A DNA stretch of 64,000 nucleotides from Spongiivirga citrea (GCF_010671565.1 NZ_JAABOQ010000001.1:186001-250000), one strand, 5' to 3'; shown: positions 53,176 through 62,409, counted from the first letter of the stretch. The notes: a model not told the origin generated them from the sequence alone. Numbers and translations: made by a program.

Positions 53176-54419
53176 TACTCTATCGCCTTAATCGATGCAT
53201 CTTCATAACCGTCTGGTTTATTTAAGTAGACAACATCTCCACTTTTTAAGCCTTTCGCTATAATAATATGATCATTGTTGGCTTCACCTAATTCAACTTC
53301 TTGTTTTACAATAGAAAAACCAGATTTTTTAAACACATAATTTGTAGAATCTTTTGTAAATACAGATTCTAAGGGCGCACTTAGCACATCTTTCTTAGTA
53401 TTGGTTATAATACGATTACTAGTGGTCATACCTGGACGCAAAGCATCATTGGTATTATTGAGTTTAACAAGTATTTGAAATAGTTTGACGTCCGACCCTC
53501 TCTTTTTCTCACCTACATTCGCAACTTCAGTAACTACGCCTTCAATTTCCATTTCCGGAAAAGCATCAAAACCAATTTTTACGGGAAGTCCTTTTTTTAT
53601 TTTTCTAATATCTACCTCATTTGCATAGGTCTTCGATTCCATTTTAGTAAGGTCGGGTAGACTGGCTATTGCAGGGTCCCAAGGACTAATATTACCACCT
53701 ACTTTTCGCTTACCACCATCCCAGTTTTTTACATAGGTTATCATACCGGGGCTGTCAGTATAAATGGTAAATGTTTCCTGCAAACTAACAAGGTCAGCCA
53801 ATTTCTTTTTATTCTTAGAAACTTCTGTTCCTACTTCGATCATTTTAGCATCAGCTTGGCGTTTCTTAATTGAATAATTCTCCTCCTTTTCACGAAGGTC
53901 TCGTTCCTTTTTTTCTAGATTGATTTCTAGCTTTCTAATTGTTGCCGGCGGCTCATAAATGGACTGTTTAAGTTCTAACTGCGTTTCTTCAATTTGAAAT
54001 TTGAGATCTTTTACCGCGTTACGCTCCTGCTTAAGCGTTAATGTAGTATCTAATTGTTGTTGAGTATATTTTGATTGTGCCGTTTCTAAATTGAGCTGAG
54101 CATCTAAGATTAGCTCGTTTACGCCACTGGGGTCTAATTTCCCAACATAATCTCCTTTTTTAACAATAGTCCCCTCAGGAACCAAATCTTGTATTTTAAT
54201 CTGATTCAGTCTAAATCTCCTGAGGTTTGCAGGACCTTTAATCTTTTGAAGACTAGTTGATTGTAGCTCCCCCGAGATAAAAACCTCATCAATAAATTCA
54301 CCTGAAGTTACTTCAGCTGTAATCATGACGTTTTCATCATCTTTACTACTAATTAGGAAATAGGAAGAAATAATAAGAAGCACAATAAGTGCTGGAATCC
54401 AAACTTTTCTGTTCTTCAT
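53175..54419 (-). CDS. MacA/HlyD-family periplasmic adaptor
   Basis: A 414-residue membrane-fusion protein: one N-terminal membrane segment (about 7-23), a lipoyl-like half motif, a long coiled-coil hairpin (about 112-215, KQERNAVKDLKFQIEETQLE and NLEKKERDLREKEENYSIKK), the second lipoyl half and beta-barrel domains (PVKIGFDAFPEMEIEGVVTE, about 278-297), then a C-terminal membrane-proximal part. It bridges the permease and the TolC-like duct. First gene of the operon; overlaps the permease start by one base. Confidence 0.85.
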   Translation of the reverse strand: MKNRKVWIPALIVLLIISSYFLISSKDDENVMITAEVTSGEFIDEVFISGELQSTSLQKIKGPANLRRFRLNQIKIQDLVPEGTIVKKGDYVGKLDPSGVNELILDAQLNLETAQSKYTQQQLDTTLTLKQERNAVKDLKFQIEETQLELKQSIYEPPATIRKLEINLEKKERDLREKEENYSIKKRQADAKMIEVGTEVSKNKKKLADLVSLQETFTIYTDSPGMITYVKNWDGGKRKVGGNISPWDPAIASLPDLTKMESKTYANEVDIRKIKKGLPVKIGFDAFPEMEIEGVVTEVANVGEKKRGSDVKLFQILVKLNNTNDALRPGMTTSNRIITNTKKDVLSAPLESVFTKDSTNYVFKKSGFSIVKQEVELGEANNDHIIIAKGLKSGDVVYLNKPDGYEDASIKAIE

Positions 54420-54567
54420 CAGTTGTAGTTATTAAGGTTAGCATTTAGTAGAAATAAAACTACAATAATCTTTCCAAGCTCCACCTCTTTTAAGATAAGA
54501 TTAAGTTAGGGTTTTCTTAAAGTTTATCAGATCGTTTGCAGATTGCGATAATTGATTTTTAAATAAA

Positions 54568-56103
54568 CTATTTCGTAACTAACTCTGCTTCTATTTGTTC
54601 TAACGATTTTCCCTTTGTTTCCGGTAATATTTTGAGCATGATAAAGAATCCTAGAAGCGCTATTATTCCAAATATGAAAAATGTTACCGCATTACCTAAA
54701 TTTGATAATTCCCAAGGGAACACCAATTGCACTAAAGAACTTATTAGCGAATTGATAAATGCAATAGTCCCAATTGCCAATCCTCTGTATTTATTAGGGT
54801 ATAATTCTGATAACAACACCCACATTACTGGACCTAGTGAAAATGCAAAGCATGCTATAAAGCCAAGAATACCAATTAATATAAGGTTTGCATTTATGGT
54901 AGTTGCGGCTTCTAAAATGGCACCATCGTTTTTGCCATAAACTTGATTACCCAAAGCTAATTTCATATCATTTTTAAAACTCACATCGTTGTCATACAAT
55001 TGATTTGCGTAAACTTCTAGTTTATTCGATCCATCAAATTCAAATGTTGTAATGTCCTCCGCTGTCAATTTATAAGTTGCGCTATTAAACCCATAAGCGC
55101 ATAGTAAAAGACTTAATGCGATTCCCGCTGTACCAATTAGCAACAATGGTCTTCTTCCCATTTTATCAATAAGATACATTGCAACAAATGTGAATATTAC
55201 AGAAATGGTACTTAACAATACCCCTGATGAAAATGCTGCATCTGTACCAATTCCCGTCTGCTTAAAAATGGAAGTTGCATAAAAATAAACAGCATTTATT
55301 CCTGTTATTTGCTGAAGCACTCCTACAACAAGTCCAACAATTAAAATAAACCGCAGTGCAGGTTTAAAAAGGTCTTTAATAGCTACTTTGGCCTTCGTTT
55401 TATCCGCTTCTATATTCTCTTCTATCGAGTTTATTTCAACTAACCCTCGCTCCTCTCCATGCACTTTACTTAGGACCAATTTTGCTTCTTCAAACTTATT
55501 TCTAAGGTATAGCCAACGAGGGCTCCTAGGAACAAAAAATAAGGCGGCTAAATAAAGTAATGCAGGAATTAGCTCTACTCCTAACATCCATCGCCAAACG
55601 TTTTCTTCATTTAACCAAGAGCTATCTCCGGTATACTTATTGAATAAGAAATTGCTAAAAAAGGCTGCAAAAAACCCTAATACAATATTTAATTGTTGAA
55701 TAGAAACCAGCTTACCTCTATTCTCTGATGTAGATATCTCGGCAATATACATTGGTGCTAAAACCAGGGCAGCTCCAAAAGCCAATCCACCAATCATTCT
55801 AGCGATATAAAGCATTTCATAAGAAATAGCAAATGCGGACATTAAAGCTGATAGCGCATACAAAAACGCAACAATTAGGAGTAATCTTTTTCGACCATAA
55901 AAATCACTTAATCTTCCTGAAAAAATCATTGCGATCATGGCTGCGAATGACGGAGAACTCACTACCCATCCAGATTGTAATTCAGTTAAATTAAATTCAG
56001 GCCCCGCAAAATTCATAACCCCAGAAATAATTCCGGCATCGAATCCGAATAAAAATCCCCCAAGGGAAACCACAAATGAGATAAATAATAGTTTTCTAGA
56101 CAT
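54568..56103 (-). CDS. sugar porter family MFS transporter
   Basis: A 511-residue sugar/H+ symporter of the XylE/GLUT family. Motifs: GRLSDFYGRKRLLL (about 62-75, loop 2-3), VPRSPRWLYLRNKFEEAKLV (about 191-210, the PESPR-type motif), QQITGINAVYFYA (about 263-275), IDKMGRRPLLLIG and the C-terminal PETKGKSLEQIE. A ~55-residue extracytoplasmic insertion (about 345-395) sits between helices 9 and 10. Likely substrates are hexose or pentose sugars. Monocistronic. Confidence 0.9.
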   Translation of the reverse strand: MSRKLLFISFVVSLGGFLFGFDAGIISGVMNFAGPEFNLTELQSGWVVSSPSFAAMIAMIFSGRLSDFYGRKRLLLIVAFLYALSALMSAFAISYEMLYIARMIGGLAFGAALVLAPMYIAEISTSENRGKLVSIQQLNIVLGFFAAFFSNFLFNKYTGDSSWLNEENVWRWMLGVELIPALLYLAALFFVPRSPRWLYLRNKFEEAKLVLSKVHGEERGLVEINSIEENIEADKTKAKVAIKDLFKPALRFILIVGLVVGVLQQITGINAVYFYATSIFKQTGIGTDAAFSSGVLLSTISVIFTFVAMYLIDKMGRRPLLLIGTAGIALSLLLCAYGFNSATYKLTAEDITTFEFDGSNKLEVYANQLYDNDVSFKNDMKLALGNQVYGKNDGAILEAATTINANLILIGILGFIACFAFSLGPVMWVLLSELYPNKYRGLAIGTIAFINSLISSLVQLVFPWELSNLGNAVTFFIFGIIALLGFFIMLKILPETKGKSLEQIEAELVTK

Positions 56104-56230
56104 ACTAAATGTTTATTGAAATTAATGCGCATTATACGGAGCCGAGTAAAACTAAGGATAAAGTCTCACTTATTATGAATTGAGTTTATGGAAAGTAAAT
56201 GATTTGTTACTACAGTGATGCAGTAAAACA

Positions 56231-56266
56231 AAAAAAGCCAGGAATCATAATGATTTCTGGCTTTTT
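56231..56266. terminator. terminator of the tRNA-Pro/tRNA-Ser unit
   Basis: AAGCCAGGAATCA (56235-56247) pairs with TGATTTCTGGCTT (56251-56263), one mismatch, with a loop of three. The A run on the left is the T run for the minus-strand tRNAs. Confidence 0.8.
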
Positions 56267-56268
56267 AG

Positions 56269-56343
56269 TCGGGGTGGCAGGATTCGAACCTGCGACCTCC
56301 TCGTCCCAAACGAGGCGCGATAACCGGGCTACGCTACACCCCG
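56269..56343 (-). tRNA. tRNA-Pro (TGG)
   Basis: Read on the minus strand, the acceptor stem is CGGGGTG/CACCCCG with discriminator A, the T arm contains GGTTCGAATCC, and the anticodon stem CTCGT/ACGAG encloses TTTGGGA, giving anticodon TGG. 75 nt without an encoded CCA. It follows tRNA-Ser. Confidence 0.92.
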
Positions 56344-56373
56344 AAAATATTTTATAGCATTGAAAGATGTTTG

Positions 56374-56457
56374 CGGAGAGACTGGGATTCGAACCCAGGC
56401 AACGGTTACCCGTTGACAGATTAGCAATCTGCTCCATTACCACTCTGGCACCTCTCC
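56374..56457 (-). tRNA. tRNA-Ser (GCT)
   Basis: Minus strand. The acceptor stem is GGAGAGG/TCTCTCC with discriminator G, the T arm GGTTCGAATCC, and the anticodon loop TTGCTAA, giving GCT. The long variable arm (CAACGGGTAACCGTTG) is typical of class II serine tRNAs. 84 nt, no CCA encoded. Confidence 0.92.
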
Positions 56458-56515
56458 AATGTTTAAAGAACATTACCAAATTTAAAAGATTCTATTCTTT
56501 CGTATTCAGCGGGTG

Positions 56516-56523
56516 CAAATGTA
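56516..56523 (-). promoter_or_regulatory. -7 element for the tRNA unit
   Basis: CAAATGTA on the plus strand is TACATTTG on the minus strand, a perfect TAnnTTTG, giving a predicted start near 56509, about 52 nt before the tRNA-Ser 5' end. Confidence 0.5.
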
Positions 56524-57361
56524 CTTTTTCATTTCAAATAACACAACAATTTATTTAAAATAATTAGTACTTTTTTTCAATATTCCTTGAAGCCAAAATA
56601 AGGTGTTCAATTCCACACAAATAAATACAATAGTCACTAAAAATTTGACAAAGTACTCTTTAGGATATGCCCATCAATTTTCATTTGATTTTTTAGCTTT
56701 GAAATAAATCCCACTAAAAATGGAAAATTATCAGTTGGATTACGGTATTCTTGCGATTGAGGATGTTATCATACAAATATAAACCGAGTGCTTCTCTTCA
56801 ATGGACTCCAATTGCGTCGGGGCCTCTCTCCCATGCTCACAAAAATGTATGGTAACTTTTTCACACAAAAAAATGATCATGCGAGTTGCTAAAAAAACGA
56901 GATTATCTAAATCTCCCATAGCGGGCTATATTACATTACTCACCAGTATTTGGTGTTATTTGGTTTTTAGTTCGACAAAAATTTTGGGGCTTTTCTTTTT
57001 TAGGTTTTGACTTTTCTAGGGCGAAAAGCACATCCACAGAGCGACCATCGAGTACAAATTCAAATTCCATAGCTATAACTTTAAAGTGATACTTAATTAC
57101 AGGTATGCCAGATAAATTGACAATACCACTCAAAAATTTATAGCCCTAATTATGCTAAAGTTATAAAAAAAAACTTTTTTACGATAACATTTCATGAATA
57201 AGATATTGTTAATCAATATGTTTTGAATCATTTTTCAGTTTTGATTTTTGAAATAAGTGATCAAACGCAGCATTCTCACTACTTATTACCGGTGAACTGT
57301 AATCTATAAACTAAATAGAAAACTAATTGCAGATCAAGCTAGATTTGAAATGGTCAAAACC
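56524..57361. other. gene-poor region with small hairpins
   Basis: No convincing gene lies in these ~840 bp. Two short ORFs exist (56801-57010 plus, 56936-57133 minus), neither with a recognisable motif or a good start. Two adjacent dyads are visible: GAGATT/AATCTC (56899-56904 and 56910-56915) and TAGC/GCTA (56919-56922 and 56925-56928). The stretch may be a decayed gene or insertion. I cannot classify it. Confidence 0.4.
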
Positions 57362-57391
57362 AAAAAAGGCGATAACTTGCGTTATCGCCTT
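57362..57391 (-). terminator. intrinsic terminator of the lysozyme-like gene
   Basis: AAGGCGATAAC (57366-57376) pairs perfectly with GTTATCGCCTT (57381-57391), loop of 4; the A run at 57362 gives T residues on the minus strand. Confidence 0.85.
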
Positions 57392-57412
57392 CTAAATTCA
57401 ATTTTATTAAAT

Positions 57413-58060
57413 CTAAGCTTTTGCCTTTTTATTCGCTGGGATAGCTGAAAGATCATACCCAGAAAATTTCTTCATATAGTCCTTAATTGTAGTACCGTAT
57501 GCATCGGCAAACTTAAATGTACCACCACTGCGTAAATAGCGTTTTACATGTCCTGGACCAGCTAAATGAGCAGCCGCTAAAATACCAGATTCTGTAACTG
57601 TGATTCCGTTAAAACGTTTTCCTACAAATCGACTTATGTCTTTTCGCAATACCCATTTATTTCTAGAGGTATAGGCGATAAAGGCTTTTTCCTGCAATGC
57701 AGGGTTCTTCAAAAAACTATTTGGGTTGTAAACTCCAATTAAATGAAGTGTTCCGGTACCAAATTGGTACTTTCCCATATACCCATAGGTGTTAATACTA
57801 AAATAATTGCCTTGCGACTCTTTAAACGCAAGTGCTTCTTTAAATCCAATAAACTCCTTCCTTAAATACGGAATTGGTCTTTCGGACATAAAAATAACCT
57901 CGCTAGCCATTGGGACTTTTGCCTCCAAATTACCTTCAACTAAATTGTCAGGGTGCATGATATCACGCAACGCAACAGTTTCGTTTACATAGGTAAACCC
58001 AAAACTAACAATGATCATTAAACAAAGAACGATAGTTTTCCTACCAATCAATTTACTCAT
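57413..58060 (-). CDS. lysozyme/transglycosylase-like exported protein
   Basis: A 215-residue protein with an N-terminal hydrophobic segment (about 8-24). The core EALAFKESQGNYFSINTYGY then MGKYQFGTGTL (about 74-105) resembles the lysozyme-like superfamily, with Glu81 the likely catalytic acid and GYMGKYQF the substrate-cleft motif, as in transglycosylase-type muramidases. A second conserved part is ILAAAHLAGPGHVKRYLRSGG (about 165-185, read as two adjoining motifs). It probably cleaves peptidoglycan. It lies near mltG and dapF, both wall genes, separated from them by 324 bp. Family placement is by motif only. Confidence 0.7.
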   Translation of the reverse strand: MSKLIGRKTIVLCLMIIVSFGFTYVNETVALRDIMHPDNLVEGNLEAKVPMASEVIFMSERPIPYLRKEFIGFKEALAFKESQGNYFSINTYGYMGKYQFGTGTLHLIGVYNPNSFLKNPALQEKAFIAYTSRNKWVLRKDISRFVGKRFNGITVTESGILAAAHLAGPGHVKRYLRSGGTFKFADAYGTTIKDYMKKFSGYDLSAIPANKKAKA

Positions 58061-58384
58061 AAATATATATTTCTTTAGGTGTACCGTTAATCCATATACG
58101 ATCGGTTTCTTTATTTCGATCTTACATGGCGGCGTGATGTGGGGCGCATCTACCTAAAATTACAGCCTACAAACATACTGCTATCAATAGATAGCATGGT
58201 TAAAGCTTTCCTAAAGAAATTGGGGCACTCATCACCCTAAAAGGGCGTACATTATATATTTGGTTGGGAATAAAGCTTAGCAAAACTAGTGGTAACTATA
58301 ACACAAATTTGGCATTGATTATAAAATTGTTAACACTTCATTATGAATTACTTAGCTTAATCAGGTTTTTTTGGTGTGATGCAA
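58061..58384. other. intergenic region with a perfect palindrome
   Basis: Between mltG and the lysozyme-like gene. TGCTATC (58179-58185) and GATAGCA (58190-58196) form a perfect 7-bp inverted repeat with AATA between. A plus-strand TATATTTG lies at 58255-58262, facing mltG; it may be a chance match in AT-rich DNA. No ORF of substance. Confidence 0.4.
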
Positions 58385-59425
58385 CTACCTTAAAATATTG
58401 TTTTGAGTAGCCCATCGTCGATACTTATTGGCGTTGGCTATATGTTGTGAATGCGTTTCCGCAAACAAATGATATCCAAACCTTTCAATATCCGCAACAA
58501 AGAAAATATAATTATGTTTCTCAGCATTTAAAACCGCATCAACGGCAGAAATATCGGGCATACTGATAGGCCCAGGCGGTATACCGATGTTTTTATACGT
58601 GTTGTAGGGAGAATCTATTTCGAGATCTTTTGATAACACGCGCTTGATCACTAAATCAAAATTATTTTGTGCTTTTTGCATGGCATATATAACGGTAGGA
58701 TCGGCTTGTAACCTAATTCCCTTTTTCAATCTATTCAAATACACTCCTGCAATTCTAGGGCGTTCTTCTATTTTAACAGACTCTTTGTCCACAATAGCCG
58801 CCAGAGAAACAATCTCTATTGGCGTATACCCAATTGTCTTGGCCTTTTGAATACGTGAAGTATTCCAGAAGCTCTTATACTCTTTGTACATGCGATCTCT
58901 GAAACCTTCAGGACTCAAATTCCAATATACTTCGTAGCTATTGGGCACGTACATGGTAAGTGCATCATCAAGACTAAACCCTTTTTCTTTTAAGAAAGTT
59001 TCATCCCTAAAAGCATTTAAAAAATCGACACTATCCTTCTCTAGCTGCGCTGCAATACGTCCGGCTAGCAGTTCTAATCGATCTTGATTATTAAATGAAA
59101 TTTTAATAGGGATATTATTGCTGCGAAGTGAATTAACAATCTCATTATTGTTCATTCCTTTCTTGATGGCATATTTACCGCCTTTTATTTTATATCCTTT
59201 TTTGTTTGCCGTAGTTTCGAAATCATCTACGTTTTTTAATAGAGGTGTCAATTGTTCCCTAACGTCATCAAAAGAGGCATTACTGGATATAAAAACGAAA
59301 GCTTTATCGTTATTAAATGCCGTATTTGGGTTAAAAAATACATTGTAGAAATTGTAAACAAACAACCCTCCTGCTACAATACCTAGCAATAAGATTAATA
59401 AAACAATTTTTTTTAGGTTACTCAT
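58385..59425 (-). CDS. mltG: endolytic transglycosylase MltG
   Basis: A 346-residue YceG-like protein with one N-terminal membrane helix (about 5-27), a LysM-like region (about 45-110) and the catalytic domain, where Glu215 (LAAIVDKESVK) corresponds to E. coli Glu218. Then come ERPRIAGVYLNRLKKGIRLQ and NTYKNIGIPPGPIS. It cuts nascent glycan strands, setting their length. The GNAT gene stop lies 10 bp upstream, so dapF, the GNAT gene and mltG form an operon. Confidence 0.93.
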   Translation of the reverse strand: MSNLKKIVLLILLLGIVAGGLFVYNFYNVFFNPNTAFNNDKAFVFISSNASFDDVREQLTPLLKNVDDFETTANKKGYKIKGGKYAIKKGMNNNEIVNSLRSNNIPIKISFNNQDRLELLAGRIAAQLEKDSVDFLNAFRDETFLKEKGFSLDDALTMYVPNSYEVYWNLSPEGFRDRMYKEYKSFWNTSRIQKAKTIGYTPIEIVSLAAIVDKESVKIEERPRIAGVYLNRLKKGIRLQADPTVIYAMQKAQNNFDLVIKRVLSKDLEIDSPYNTYKNIGIPPGPISMPDISAVDAVLNAEKHNYIFFVADIERFGYHLFAETHSQHIANANKYRRWATQNNILR

Positions 59426-59435
59426 GATATTTGGG

Positions 59436-59957
59436 TTAGGGTCGTATTAACTGATATAAAAATTCACTTTTATAATCACCATTGATAAAATTCCAATCCT
59501 TTTTCAATCCTACTTGCTTGAATCCGCAAGATTCAAAAAGCTGGATGCTGGGCCTATTATCTTCAGATATATTGCAATATAATTGATGTACTCCTAAATA
59601 GGTGAATGCGTACTTAATTAATAACTGCACAGCTTCGCTTCCATACCCTTTATTCCGGTTGGCCCCAGCTGCGATGATAACACCTACACCCGCGCGCTTA
59701 TTTTTAGGGTCGAAATCAAAAAGATCGATCAAACCAATTGCCTCTTCCAGATGATCAATCACCAAGCGCAATTGCTTTATTTCGTATATATCTTTGTGAC
59801 TATTTTTTAAATACTCCTTTAAGATATACGACGAATATGGCGTTTGGGTATGACTTACCTCCCAAATGGCCTGATCGTTTTCAATCATCTTCAAAAACGA
59901 AAGATCTTCAGGCTCTAAAGCCCTTAGGCTAATATGGTCTCCGTTTAATGTTTCCAA
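59436..59957 (-). CDS. GNAT family N-acetyltransferase
   Basis: A 173-residue protein of the RimJ/RimL-type GNAT group: LRALEPEDLSFLKMIEND (11-28), then AGVGVIIAAGANRNKGYGSEAV (about 89-110, read as adjoining motifs; acetyl-CoA binding loop) and the NxxSIxLFESCGFKQVG tail. It overlaps the 3' end of dapF by 13 bp, so is translationally linked. The substrate is unknown; candidates include a protein N-terminus, an amino acid or an amino sugar. Confidence 0.85.
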   Translation of the reverse strand: METLNGDHISLRALEPEDLSFLKMIENDQAIWEVSHTQTPYSSYILKEYLKNSHKDIYEIKQLRLVIDHLEEAIGLIDLFDFDPKNKRAGVGVIIAAGANRNKGYGSEAVQLLIKYAFTYLGVHQLYCNISEDNRPSIQLFESCGFKQVGLKKDWNFINGDYKSEFLYQLIRP

Positions 59958-60730
59958 TCAATGACTCCTTTAAATACCTGAATGGCAGGCCCCTTTAAAA
60001 ACACATTTGTATATGAATCTTGTTCTCTAGTAAATGAGACTTCAAGTGGCCCTCCTTCTGATTGTAATTTGATTAACTCTTCATCAGTTTCGCCTTGAAA
60101 ATTCATTGCAATTGCTACGGCCGTTACTCCTGTACCGCAAGATAAAGTCTCATCTTCTACACCGCGCTCATAAGTGCGTACGCGAAAACTGTTATCATTT
60201 ATTTTAGATACAAAATTAACATTGCTTCCTACAGCTCCATAAGGTTCTCCATATCTAATTTGAGCCCCTTTGTCTTTTATTTGCAATGTATCCAAATCCG
60301 TTTCTATTTGCACGTGATGTGGCGAACCAGTATCCAAAAACAAATGCCCGGTATGCTGCTCCACCTTAGTTACATCCTGCATTTGCAATTTTACAATACC
60401 GTTAGTTATAGTCGCATGATGCAAACCATCTATTGCCGTAAACCTACATTCATCTTCAATAACATTTAAATAATTTGCAAAGGCTACAATACATCTACCT
60501 CCGTTTCCGCACATCGTACTCTGATTTCCATCGGCATTGTAGTATACCATTTTAAAATCTGCCGATTCATCATTTTCTAAAAAGATCAATCCGTCCGCAC
60601 CTATGCCAAATCTTCTATCGCACAATCTTGCGACTGTTTTGGTATCATTTTTGGGCAAATTATATTGGCGGTTATCGATCATTACAAAATCGTTGCCAGT
60701 ACCTTGGTATTTGTAAAAAGTAATATTCAT
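59945..60730 (-). CDS. dapF: diaminopimelate epimerase
   Basis: A 261-residue DapF. The two catalytic cysteines are Cys74 (STMCGNGGRC) and Cys198 (TLSCGTGVTAVA); the N-terminus ITFYKYQGTGNDFVMIDNRQ (3-22) is standard. It converts LL- to meso-diaminopimelate for lysine and peptidoglycan synthesis. First gene of the dapF-GNAT-mltG operon, with a perfect -7 element TACATTTG at 60747-60754 on the minus strand and a predicted leader of about 10 nt. Confidence 0.95.
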   Translation of the reverse strand: MNITFYKYQGTGNDFVMIDNRQYNLPKNDTKTVARLCDRRFGIGADGLIFLENDESADFKMVYYNADGNQSTMCGNGGRCIVAFANYLNVIEDECRFTAIDGLHHATITNGIVKLQMQDVTKVEQHTGHLFLDTGSPHHVQIETDLDTLQIKDKGAQIRYGEPYGAVGSNVNFVSKINDNSFRVRTYERGVEDETLSCGTGVTAVAIAMNFQGETDEELIKLQSEGGPLEVSFTREQDSYTNVFLKGPAIQVFKGVIDWKH

Positions 60731-60746
60731 TATTTAATTAGCAATG

Positions 60747-60754
60747 CAAATGTA
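60747..60754 (-). promoter_or_regulatory. -7 element of the dapF operon
   Basis: CAAATGTA on the plus strand reads TACATTTG on the minus strand, matching TAnnTTTG; the predicted start is near 60740. Confidence 0.5.
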
Positions 60755-60880
60755 CAAATAAATGCAAGTGCCCTAAGCTTGTTAAAGTGTGGTTAAAGTT
60801 GAGAAGTAAATACAATATTCAAGTAATTTTAAATGTTAAATTCGACTACATACTAGATTGTAAAACCTAATAAAAAGAGA

Positions 60881-62302
60881 ATGAAGAAATTATCGACATT
60901 GATTTTAGCATCAGTTATCGGAGGAGCTTTTACCTTAGGCTTTTATAAAATTGCTTTAGAGACTCCGCAAGAAACAACATCAAAAGAGGCTACTATGCCT
61001 ACTTATATCCCGGCAACATATACGGCCAATAAACCAATAGCAACTGCTGCTATTGAAGGTATTGATTTTACCAATGCCGCTGAAAAAACCGTAAATAGCG
61101 TGGTTCACGTTAAAAATCGAGCAACTTCAGAAGGTGGAAGTTCTATTTATGATTTTTTCTATGGGAGAAGTTCAAAACCACGTGTACGAGAAGGATCTGG
61201 TTCTGGTGTTATCATTTCTCCTGACGGATATGTCATTACTAATAATCACGTAATTGAAGGTGCTGATGAATTAGAAGTCACCCTAAACAATAATAAATCA
61301 TATCCAGCTACATTAATTGGCTCTGATCCCAAAACTGATATTGCGGTCTTGAAAATTGAAGCAGATACTGATTTGCAATTCATTGCATTTGGCGATTCAG
61401 ATAATGTTCGAGTTGGTGAATGGGTACTAGCAGTAGGAAATCCTTTCAATTTAACTTCTACGGTTACGGCGGGTATTATTAGCGCTAAAGCACGTGATTT
61501 AAATGAGTTTGATCAACAAAATCAATCGTTTTTGCAAACTGACGCCGCAGTAAATCCTGGAAATAGCGGGGGAGCGTTAGTAAATACTAATGGTGATTTA
61601 ATAGGAATAAACACCGCCATCACCTCACAAACTGGATCATTTGTTGGGTATTCATTTGCGGTACCATCAAACATTGCTAAAAAAGTAGTAGATGATTTAT
61701 TGGAATATGGCGACGTACAGAAAGGTGTTTTAGGCATCACAACCCTCAACAGAAATTCGAAAGAAGCTATTGAAAAAGGTCTTGATCAAGTAGATGGCGT
61801 TTATGTTTCAGGAGTTGAAAAAGATTCAGGAGCTGATAAAGGAGGTCTTCAATCTGGTGATGTCATCAAAAAAATTGATCGAGTTCGTATTCGCAAATTC
61901 GCCGACCTTACAGGCTATTTAAACTCAAAAAGACCAAATGAAACACTGAATGTGTTAGTTGACAGAAATGGAAGTAGAAAAGAATTAAAAGTAACCCTAT
62001 CGAAGTTCGATATTTTTGAGGTCGATTTTCTTGGTATGAAACTTCGTAACATTTCCGCTGAGAATAAAGAGAAATATGAAATTTCAAATGGTGTAGGAGT
62101 ATATGAACTCAAAGCAGGCTCTATTATCAATAATTCGACGGATGTTCGACCAGGTTATATTCTTACCGAAATAAATGGAATTAAGATTAAATCCATTAGT
62201 GATATTGCCAAACTAAAAAAGAAAAACATTCAGGACGATCTTGAAAAAATCACTTTTTTAAATGGAAAATTAGAAGCCGAACGCTATATTTTTAGAGACT
62301 AA
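60881..62302 (+). CDS. HtrA/Deg-type periplasmic serine protease
   Basis: A 473-residue S1C protease with an N-terminal hydrophobic segment (about 6-22). The catalytic triad is His123 (NNHVIEG), Asp153 (PKTDIAVLK) and Ser229 (NPGNSGGALV). Two PDZ domains follow: PDZ1 (about 270-365, GVLGITTLNRNSKEA, with DKGGLQSGDVIKKID) and PDZ2 (about 385-473, with INGIKIKSISDIAKL). It degrades or refolds misfolded envelope proteins. DegQ/DegP class; which one cannot be told. Divergent from dapF; terminator at 62325. Confidence 0.92.
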   Translation: MKKLSTLILASVIGGAFTLGFYKIALETPQETTSKEATMPTYIPATYTANKPIATAAIEGIDFTNAAEKTVNSVVHVKNRATSEGGSSIYDFFYGRSSKPRVREGSGSGVIISPDGYVITNNHVIEGADELEVTLNNNKSYPATLIGSDPKTDIAVLKIEADTDLQFIAFGDSDNVRVGEWVLAVGNPFNLTSTVTAGIISAKARDLNEFDQQNQSFLQTDAAVNPGNSGGALVNTNGDLIGINTAITSQTGSFVGYSFAVPSNIAKKVVDDLLEYGDVQKGVLGITTLNRNSKEAIEKGLDQVDGVYVSGVEKDSGADKGGLQSGDVIKKIDRVRIRKFADLTGYLNSKRPNETLNVLVDRNGSRKELKVTLSKFDIFEVDFLGMKLRNISAENKEKYEISNGVGVYELKAGSIINNSTDVRPGYILTEINGIKIKSISDIAKLKKKNIQDDLEKITFLNGKLEAERYIFRD

Positions 62303-62324
62303 CACTAGCATATAGTATAAAAGA

Positions 62325-62361
62325 AAAACCCTCGATAAACAGTCGTTCATCGAGGGTTTTT
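62325..62361 (+). terminator. intrinsic terminator after the HtrA gene
   Basis: AAAACCCTCGAT (62325-62336) pairs perfectly with ATCGAGGGTTTT (62349-62360), with a 12-nt loop and T residues after. Confidence 0.85.
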
Positions 62362-62401
62362 AATTTTAATCATTTTTCTCTCCGAAAACGTTTGAAATTT
62401 A

Positions 62402-62409
62402 TACTTTTG
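62402..62409 (+). promoter_or_regulatory. -7 element of the GAPDH gene
   Basis: TACTTTTG matches TAnnTTTG; the predicted start is near 62416, 21 nt before the ATG. No clear TTTG lies at the -33 distance. Confidence 0.45.

Noticed and set aside
56210-56558. ORFs of 89 and 63 residues over the tRNA genes
   Set aside because: Both cover tRNA-Pro and tRNA-Ser, whose cloverleafs and terminator account for the sequence.
56801-57133. ORFs of 69 (+) and 65 (-) residues in the gene-poor region
   Set aside because: They overlap each other on opposite strands, have no recognisable domain or promoter, and one begins within a poor leader; retained only as part of the unclassified region.
58255-58262. 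Plus-strand TATATTTG as a promoter antisense to mltG
   Set aside because: No -33 element at the right distance and no downstream unit; likely a chance match in AT-rich DNA.
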